11,297 nt of DNA from Bacillota bacterium (GTDB lineage Bacteria > Bacillota > Clostridia > Christensenellales > CAG-138), in the NCBI GenBank assembly GCA_023458615.1, contig JAEWYV010000249.1, forward strand, positions 1 through 11,297. The letters are read 5' to 3'. This document shows positions 6,866 to 11,297 of this stretch, in pieces; position 1 is the first letter of the stretch, and the number at the start of each line of letters is the position of its first letter. The notes beneath the pieces were generated by a model. It had not been told where the DNA came from and made no database searches. It worked only from the letters and a program-made list of their open reading frames with translations. The position numbers and the translations under genes are program-made.

Positions 6866-7546
6866 TTACTCGGTTTCGAACTTGTAGCCGACGCCATAGA
6901 TGGTTTTAATGCTCCAGCCCAGTCCTGCGGAGTCGAGCTTTGCGCGGATGCGTTTGATATGCGTATCCACCGTTCGGGTTTCGCCCGCAAAGTCATAGCC
7001 CCAGACACGGGAAAGCAACTGCTCACGGGTAAACACCTGTCCCGGGTTGGAGGCAAGCATATGTAGAATCTCGATCTCTTTGGGCGTGCAGATGACGGCC
7101 TGCCCGCGCAGGGTAACCGTATAGCTCTTGAGATCAATCGTAAGCCCGTTGTAGGTAACAACGCTGGCGTCGCTCTTGGGCTGCTCGCTCGCGCGGCGAA
7201 GAACCGCCTTGATGCGCGCAACCACCTCGCGCGGACTGAATGGTTTTACAATATAATCGTCCGCGCCAAGCTCCAGCCCGACAATTCGGTCGATCTCCTC
7301 GCCCTTTGCCGTAAGCATCAGAATCGGAATTTGTGAAGTTTTACGCAGTTCGCGGCAAACCTCAATTCCGCTCATCTTTGGCATCATGATATCCAGCACG
7401 CAGAGCACAACCTCCGGCGTGATGCTTTCGATTGCGGATACGCCGTCGAATGCATCCACAACCTCAAACCCTTCGGCCTTGAGATAGATGCCCAGCGCCT
7501 CGTGTACGACCTGATCGTCGTCTGCAATTAATACTTTCTGCGCCAT
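6866..7546 (-). CDS. Response regulator A, OmpR/PhoB family
   Basis: DNA-binding response regulator of 226 residues. The receiver domain (about 3-118) has D9/D10, phospho-acceptor D52 (LDIMMP), T79 (LTAKGEE) and K101 (VKPF). The C-terminal winged helix (about 128-224) carries CTPKEIEILHMLASNPG, WGYDFAGETRTVDTHIKRIRAKL and TIYGVGYKF. The start chosen is the ATG at 7544-7546 (MAQKVLIADDD), which has AAGGAG 6 bases upstream. An ATG 8 codons earlier (7570) is in frame but would place that ribosome site inside the gene. The kinase A gene follows 15 bases after the stop. Similarity to regulator B runs through the full length, including HE after the acidic pocket (VVHEALGIYL against IIHESLGVYL), so the two systems arose by duplication. 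Confidence 0.95.
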   Translation of the reverse strand: MAQKVLIADDDQVVHEALGIYLKAEGFEVVDAFDGVSAIESITPEVVLCVLDIMMPKMSGIEVCRELRKTSQIPILMLTAKGEEIDRIVGLELGADDYIVKPFSPREVVARIKAVLRRASEQPKSDASVVTYNGLTIDLKSYTVTLRGQAVICTPKEIEILHMLASNPGQVFTREQLLSRVWGYDFAGETRTVDTHIKRIRAKLDSAGLGWSIKTIYGVGYKFETE

Positions 7547-7581
7547 AGTTAGCTCCTTGTTCATCATCAATACTATTGTTC

Positions 7582-7598
7582 AGTATACCACATATGTG
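7582..7598 (-). promoter_or_regulatory. Candidate extended -10 promoter and palindrome of the system A operon
   Basis: On the minus strand TGGTATACT gives an extended -10 (TATACT at 7582-7587), about 35 bases before the regulator A start. No good -35 is visible at normal spacing. A perfect 10-bp palindrome, cacatatgtg (7589-7598), overlaps the TG of the extended element and could be an operator. The gap of 75 bases after the glycosylase stop has no clear terminator, so readthrough is also possible. Confidence 0.45.
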
Positions 7599-7621
7599 TC
7601 ACGAGCGTATAGACTCACGGT

Positions 7622-8257
7622 CTATAGATTACGCACAATCTCCCCGACAAATGCTGCATCGTGCTCCATTACCTCAACCAACGCGCGATTGTAGATTCCG
7701 CTTGCAGGATGGTAAAGAGGAACGAGCGTAACCGGATTCGTCCCGATTGAGAGTGAAAACGTCTTTCCGTGAGCCGACCCAATCACAGGCGGCTTTTCTC
7801 CTGCCAGAGCAAAGACGGCTTTCAGCGGTGTGTTACCAAGCGTCAGAATCAAGCGCGGCCGAATCAGCGCGATTTCCTGCTGCAATAGCGGCAACGATGC
7901 CTTGACCTCGGCCGGCACCGGTGTCCTGTTCTTGACCGTTTTTATAGATCTTACAACCGGGCGATACTTCACCACGTTTGTAATGTATGCGTCCGCCCGC
8001 ATTACGCCAAAACGGCAGAACAACGCGTCGAGTTGCTTCCCCGCCTTGCCGACGAATGGGTGCCCCAGCTTGGTTTCCTCTGCTCCTGGCGCTTCGCCGA
8101 TGAGCAGTATTTTTGCCCCCTTTTTTCCTTCGCCAAAGACAGGCTTGCGATATTCGCCTTGCGGTTCATCTATCACGGCGAGGGGAAATAGCCTTTCGCG
8201 CTCAGCGTTATAGGCTGCTTCCAGAGAGCATGTTCTGCCGGGGATCTCTTCCATCAT
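7622..8257 (-). CDS. Uracil-DNA glycosylase superfamily protein, family-4-like, without Fe-S cysteines
   Basis: A 211-residue protein of the uracil-DNA glycosylase fold. Motif 1 is IGEAPGAEE (53-61), followed by the family-4 block GHPFVGKAGKQLD (65-77). NVVKYRP (94-100) and NRTPVPAEV (110-118) follow, then the C-terminal motif YHPAS (182-186). Known family 4 enzymes excise uracil from DNA and bind a 4Fe-4S cluster through four cysteines: CxxC near the N-terminus, one in NVVKCRP and one in the helix after the RTPTP block. Here the N-terminal pair is absent, the third position is Y98 and the fourth S121. Only C10 and C81 remain, neither at a cluster position. It is therefore a cluster-free variant, and whether it keeps uracil excision is inference. 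The ATG (8255-8257) is served by GGAGG located in the last codons of the PBP gene; the gap between the genes is 6 bases. Confidence 0.85.
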   Translation of the reverse strand: MMEEIPGRTCSLEAAYNAERERLFPLAVIDEPQGEYRKPVFGEGKKGAKILLIGEAPGAEETKLGHPFVGKAGKQLDALFCRFGVMRADAYITNVVKYRPVVRSIKTVKNRTPVPAEVKASLPLLQQEIALIRPRLILTLGNTPLKAVFALAGEKPPVIGSAHGKTFSLSIGTNPVTLVPLYHPASGIYNRALVEVMEHDAAFVGEIVRNL

Positions 8258-8263
8258 GCTGCT

Positions 8264-10990
8264 TTAACCTCCATTGCCGTTTTGCGTTTGCTCCGCCATG
8301 TAAGCTTGCAGCGCGGAGAAGTCATTGGTCAACTTTTCAAACAGCGGCTCTATCTCGGAGTATTGATATCCACTGAGCGCAACTTGCAGTGCGGATATAT
8401 CATCCTTGAGCCCATCGCTCATATCCTTTGGAACGTTGTTTGCTGTGCTAAGATAGTCCGAAACCTGCTGGATGAGATCCTGCGATTTCGTTTTAATCTC
8501 GAAGATGGAGAGTGAACCGTCTGCATGCACCGTACAGGTCTTCATGCTGGCAATAAACTCATCCGTGGTTAGCTCGGTTCGCACCGCGTTTGGTAGCGCT
8601 TTGAGCAGATATTCATCATCAAAGTTATACAGCGGGTTATCCGGACGAATCAGCACATAGCTGACCTCCGAGACCGAGTCCGGCGGGCAGAACTCCGTTG
8701 CGATTGCATTTTCAGCAGAGCAGATGCTCAGCGTTACATGCATATCGCAATAGTCGGTTGGTGCCTTATCCGCAAGAAACCATTCTGTTACCGGCTTGTG
8801 ATCCTCGTCCGCCTTGCAAGCGTCGGTTGCGAGCAGACCCGAAACCGGGCAGATAGTGCGCTTGACCAAGCCAAGAGAGGTCGGATCGGCATCGATTATC
8901 GCCTTATCCTCCAGTCCCTCATGGATCTTTGCCATATACGCCTGCCAAAGTGGAGCGGCTTCGTTTCCACCGGAGGAACCCTTCTTGAGTTTGTTGATCG
9001 GGTAATCATGTCCGACCCAGAGCGTAGAGACATAATACGGGGTCATGCCTGCAAAATAAACGCTCGCATAATCAGAGTTGGTGCCCGTTTTGCCAGCCAC
9101 TGTCATGTCGGTGATTTTCGCCTTGGTACCCGTTCCACTCTTGACCGCGTCGGTCATCATATCCACCAGCATCCAGGCAGTACTCTCTTGGAAAACCCGG
9201 TGCGTATCGCGCACCTCATCCGCATCCAGAATGACGTTCCCCTCAGCATCCAGAACTTTGGTGAACGACAACGGCTCCTGATAGACGCCTCCATTGGCAA
9301 TGGTGGAGTATGCCGCCGCCATCTGAATTGGCGTAAAGCCGGACGTACCCAGCGCAAGGCCCGCGCCGTCAACGTTGACTTTGTTCTCCGTTGCACCCAA
9401 TTCGTATAGATATTGCGCCGCAATACTGGGCGTAACATCGTCCATGAGGATGTGAGCTGCCGGAACGTTGAGCGAGCTCACCAACGCACGCCGGAATGTC
9501 ACCGGCCCATAGCGGGAATCTAGTCCGCCGGAGGGATAGCCCTTCTCGGTGTTCCAGCCTGCAATAGGGCCGTCCATGTTATAGGTGATGCTACCCGGTG
9601 AATAACCCAAATCCAGCGCGGGCCCATAAAGCGACAACGGCTTGATGGAAGAACCAACCTCCGTATAGCTCTGCGACGCGCGATTAAGCCCCTTACGGAC
9701 GGTCGGTTCGTTTCTGCCGCCGATGATGGCGCGAAGTTCGCCCGTGTGAAAGTCCATGACAACCGCCGCCGCCTGCGGCTCTACGGTCTCAATGACGGTT
9801 CCGTCCTCTTTGGTCTCAACAAGCGTAGACTTGGAGGTGTCCGCCAGAGATGGATAATTCTCCCAGCCGCTGAGCGTTGCCTGCACCGTCTTTTGTACGG
9901 TCGGATCAACCGTAGTGTAGATTTGGTACCCGCTGGTGCGCAACTCATTCTCCACCGCGCTGCGGTTGGCGGAGGTGTTGCTCAGCCCGCGTTTCTCGAG
10001 AAGATGGGTCACCACATCGCTGATGGCATATTCCACAAAATATGCCATGTCATACATCTGCTTTTGCGCGCTGACCTCAACAATATTCACCTTTTCCGTC
10101 AATGCGGACTGATATTGATCTTTGGTGATGAATCCTGCCTGATACATGCGCGAGAGCACCTGGTTTGTGCGCTCATCGGTGACCTCCATCTTATCGCGCT
10201 GATACATGTTTCTGCGCGGATCATAGCGATAGGGCGCCTGCGTCAGGCCCGCAAGCATTGCGCACTCACGAACGGTCAATTCAGAAAGTTCCTTACCGAA
10301 ATAATCCTTAGCGCCGCTCTTGACGCCGTAGTTGCTTTCGCCCAGATCAACGTCGTTAAGATAGGCTTCCAAAATGGTGTCCTTATCGATGAGGCGCTCC
10401 AGCTCCAGCGCAAGATAGGCTTCCTGAATCTTTCGCTTATAGTTGCGCTGCGCGCCGAGAATCTTATTCTTTATCAACTGCTGAGTAATTGTGCTTCCGC
10501 CGGAGGAGTTGCTGTTGCCGAGAATTTCCAGTGCGGCGGAAAACAGGCGCTTAAAGTCCACCCCGCTATGCTTATAAAAACGCACATCCTCAACCGAGAT
10601 GAAAGCGTTTTTGAGCATGTCCGGAATATTCTCAATGTCCACCCAGTCACGGTATTCCACATCCGCTATGGAACTGATGAGGTCGCCGTTTTTATCATAT
10701 AGATAGCTCGTATAGTCCGATATGGTCAGCTGTGCGACGTCCAGCGTTGGTGTCGTCTCAACATATGCCTTCACGACGCCAAGCACGAGCCCCATGCCGA
10801 TAAAGCCGACGACGATGAACGCCAGCACCATCATTTTCAGCGACGTAAACACAACCGCAAGCGCGAACGACCGCGGTTTTTTTCGCTCGGTAAAGAGCGG
10901 TATATTTTCTTCGTGTATTGAATCTGATCTGGACTGTTTGTCGTTGGACTCCAGCCGAAAGAACGGATTGCTATTTGCCATGTATTCCAT
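8264..10990 (-). CDS. Class A penicillin-binding protein (PBP1A-type; glycosyltransferase 51 plus transpeptidase)
   Basis: Bifunctional peptidoglycan synthase of 908 residues, anchored by one membrane segment (about 48-76) after a polar cytoplasmic N-terminus. The GT51 domain has catalytic E134 in EDVRFYKHSG, GGSTITQQL (164-172), RKIQE (186-190) and ILEAYLN (206-212); it polymerises lipid II glycan strands outside the membrane. The transpeptidase domain has SSIK (active S447, K450), SLN (506-508) and KTGT (634-637); it crosslinks stem peptides and is the beta-lactam target. A tail of about 200 residues after the transpeptidase holds six cysteines (C714, C725, C748, C757, C768, C819), beginning with CPVSGLLAT as in clostridial PBP1A proteins. 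The ATG at 10988-10990 follows GAGGTGA very closely; the ATG at 10979-10981 (MANSN) is an equally possible start. The glycosylase gene follows directly. Confidence 0.96.
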   Translation of the reverse strand: MEYMANSNPFFRLESNDKQSRSDSIHEENIPLFTERKKPRSFALAVVFTSLKMMVLAFIVVGFIGMGLVLGVVKAYVETTPTLDVAQLTISDYTSYLYDKNGDLISSIADVEYRDWVDIENIPDMLKNAFISVEDVRFYKHSGVDFKRLFSAALEILGNSNSSGGSTITQQLIKNKILGAQRNYKRKIQEAYLALELERLIDKDTILEAYLNDVDLGESNYGVKSGAKDYFGKELSELTVRECAMLAGLTQAPYRYDPRRNMYQRDKMEVTDERTNQVLSRMYQAGFITKDQYQSALTEKVNIVEVSAQKQMYDMAYFVEYAISDVVTHLLEKRGLSNTSANRSAVENELRTSGYQIYTTVDPTVQKTVQATLSGWENYPSLADTSKSTLVETKEDGTVIETVEPQAAAVVMDFHTGELRAIIGGRNEPTVRKGLNRASQSYTEVGSSIKPLSLYGPALDLGYSPGSITYNMDGPIAGWNTEKGYPSGGLDSRYGPVTFRRALVSSLNVPAAHILMDDVTPSIAAQYLYELGATENKVNVDGAGLALGTSGFTPIQMAAAYSTIANGGVYQEPLSFTKVLDAEGNVILDADEVRDTHRVFQESTAWMLVDMMTDAVKSGTGTKAKITDMTVAGKTGTNSDYASVYFAGMTPYYVSTLWVGHDYPINKLKKGSSGGNEAAPLWQAYMAKIHEGLEDKAIIDADPTSLGLVKRTICPVSGLLATDACKADEDHKPVTEWFLADKAPTDYCDMHVTLSICSAENAIATEFCPPDSVSEVSYVLIRPDNPLYNFDDEYLLKALPNAVRTELTTDEFIASMKTCTVHADGSLSIFEIKTKSQDLIQQVSDYLSTANNVPKDMSDGLKDDISALQVALSGYQYSEIEPLFEKLTNDFSALQAYMAEQTQNGNGG

Positions 10991-11012
10991 TCACCTCTAT
11001 AAAGTCGTTCGT

Positions 11013-11021
11013 ATTATAGCA
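11013..11021 (-). promoter_or_regulatory. Extended -10 promoter of the PBP gene
   Basis: Minus-strand TGCTATAAT combines a perfect -10 (11013-11018) with the TGn extension (11019-11021), about 23 bases before the PBP start. No good -35 lies 16-18 bases upstream, as is common for extended -10 promoters. Confidence 0.65.
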
Positions 11022-11167
11022 TAGCCGGAGGATTGCATGCATGAAAGCCGCAAAAAGTTCATACTTTCCGTATGTTTTGCGAATGATATGCGTATTTGGC
11101 TTCAACTCTTTCGTTCTTGTCTATGCAAATGGACAAAAAACTCGTTTGAAAAATCAGAAAAAGAGTC
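11022..11167. other. Divergent intergenic stretch between the PBP promoter and the tRNA promoter
   Basis: No gene is seen here. A 15-base inverted repeat, catac-tttcc-gtatg (11060-11074), lies about 45 bases upstream of the PBP -10 and could be an operator, but the arms are only 5 bp. The rest is AT-rich with no recognised motif. Confidence 0.35.
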
Positions 11168-11196
11168 TTTACAAACTTTGCACTTTCCACTATAAT
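11168..11196 (+). promoter_or_regulatory. Promoter of the tRNA-Ala gene
   Basis: The plus-strand -35 TTTACA (11168-11173, five of six consensus bases) and a perfect -10 TATAAT (11191-11196) are spaced by 17 bases. The -10 ends 14 bases before the mature tRNA 5' end, as expected for a strong stable-RNA promoter. Confidence 0.85.
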
Positions 11197-11210
11197 AGCA
11201 CATGCGGCTC

Positions 11211-11287
11211 GGGGCTTTAGCGAAGTTGGCTATCGCGCTACACTGGCAGTGTAGAGATCACCGGTTCAAATCCGGTAAGCTCCACCA
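11211..11287 (+). tRNA. tRNA-Ala (anticodon GGC)
   Basis: A complete 77-base cloverleaf with encoded CCA. The acceptor stem GGGGCTT pairs with AAGCTCC and contains the G3-U70 wobble that marks alanine tRNAs. The D arm is GCGA/TCGC with loop AGTTGGCTA, the anticodon stem CTACA/TGTAG has loop CTGGCAG (anticodon GGC, decoding GCC/GCT), the variable loop has 5 bases, and the T arm is ACCGG/CCGGT with loop TTCAAAT. The discriminator is A. The window ends 10 bases later, so a following tRNA or terminator cannot be seen. Confidence 0.95.
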
Positions 11288-11297
11288 GATGAAAAAA

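Noticed and set aside
7547..7570. Earlier start of regulator A giving MMMNKELT
   Set aside because: The AAGGAG that serves the ATG at 7544-7546 lies inside this stretch, and the later start gives the usual receiver N-terminus.
8738..9409. Plus-strand open frame of 223 codons opposite the PBP transpeptidase region
   Set aside because: It is a shadow of a well-supported gene, with unconvincing composition and no domain.
9746..10702. Long plus-strand open frame (318 codons) opposite the PBP gene
   Set aside because: It is antisense to strongly conserved GT51 and transpeptidase coding sequence, has no recognisable domain, and reads as a shadow frame.
11031..11042. GCATGCATG alternating stretch near the PBP promoter
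   Set aside because: It is a short low-complexity palindrome with no sign of function beyond chance.

Overview
The window is a compact chromosomal segment that looks like a Bacillota genome, most likely of clostridial type. The grounds are strong AGGAG-type ribosome sites, sigma-A-like promoters (TATAAT with a good -35 or an extended -10), PhoR-like sensor kinases, a class A penicillin-binding protein (PBP) with a cysteine-bearing C-terminal tail, and a CCA-encoding tRNA gene. No species can be named. I see no mobile element, phage gene, CRISPR array or toxin system. All protein genes lie on the minus strand, so in transcription order they run from high to low coordinates. Only the tRNA gene at the right edge is on the plus strand.

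Right to left. A tRNA-Ala(GGC) gene with its own promoter (about 11168-11287, +) diverges from a gene for a bifunctional class A PBP (8264-10990, -). The PBP gene is followed 6 bases later by a family-4-like uracil-DNA glycosylase (7622-8257, -), whose ribosome site lies inside the last PBP codons. Two complete two-component systems come next in tandem, each an OmpR/PhoB-type regulator followed by a membrane kinase with HAMP, PAS-like, HisKA and HATPase domains. System A is the regulator at 6866-7546 with the kinase at 4940-6850. System B is the regulator at 4081-4785 with the kinase at 2244-4034. The cytoplasmic parts are clearly paralogous, while the extracytoplasmic sensor domains have diverged. 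System B has a near-ideal promoter and ends at a strong intrinsic terminator (2145-2188). The last unit is tyrS (835-2067), then a YigZ/IMPACT-family gene (212-856) that overlaps tyrS, then the 5' end of a secreted protein gene that runs off the left edge (1-173).

The segment combines housekeeping functions (tyrosyl-tRNA synthesis, peptidoglycan polymerisation, uracil repair) with a duplicated PhoPR/WalRK-like signalling cassette. A link between the kinases and the cell wall is suggested only by their proximity to the PBP gene.

I do not see a convincing undescribed system. The points most worth a second look are the glycosylase that has lost all four iron-sulfur cysteines, the tandem duplication with diverged sensors, the degenerate ATP-binding G1 box of kinase B, a GC-only hairpin at the regulator B/kinase B junction, and repeated dyads upstream of system B.
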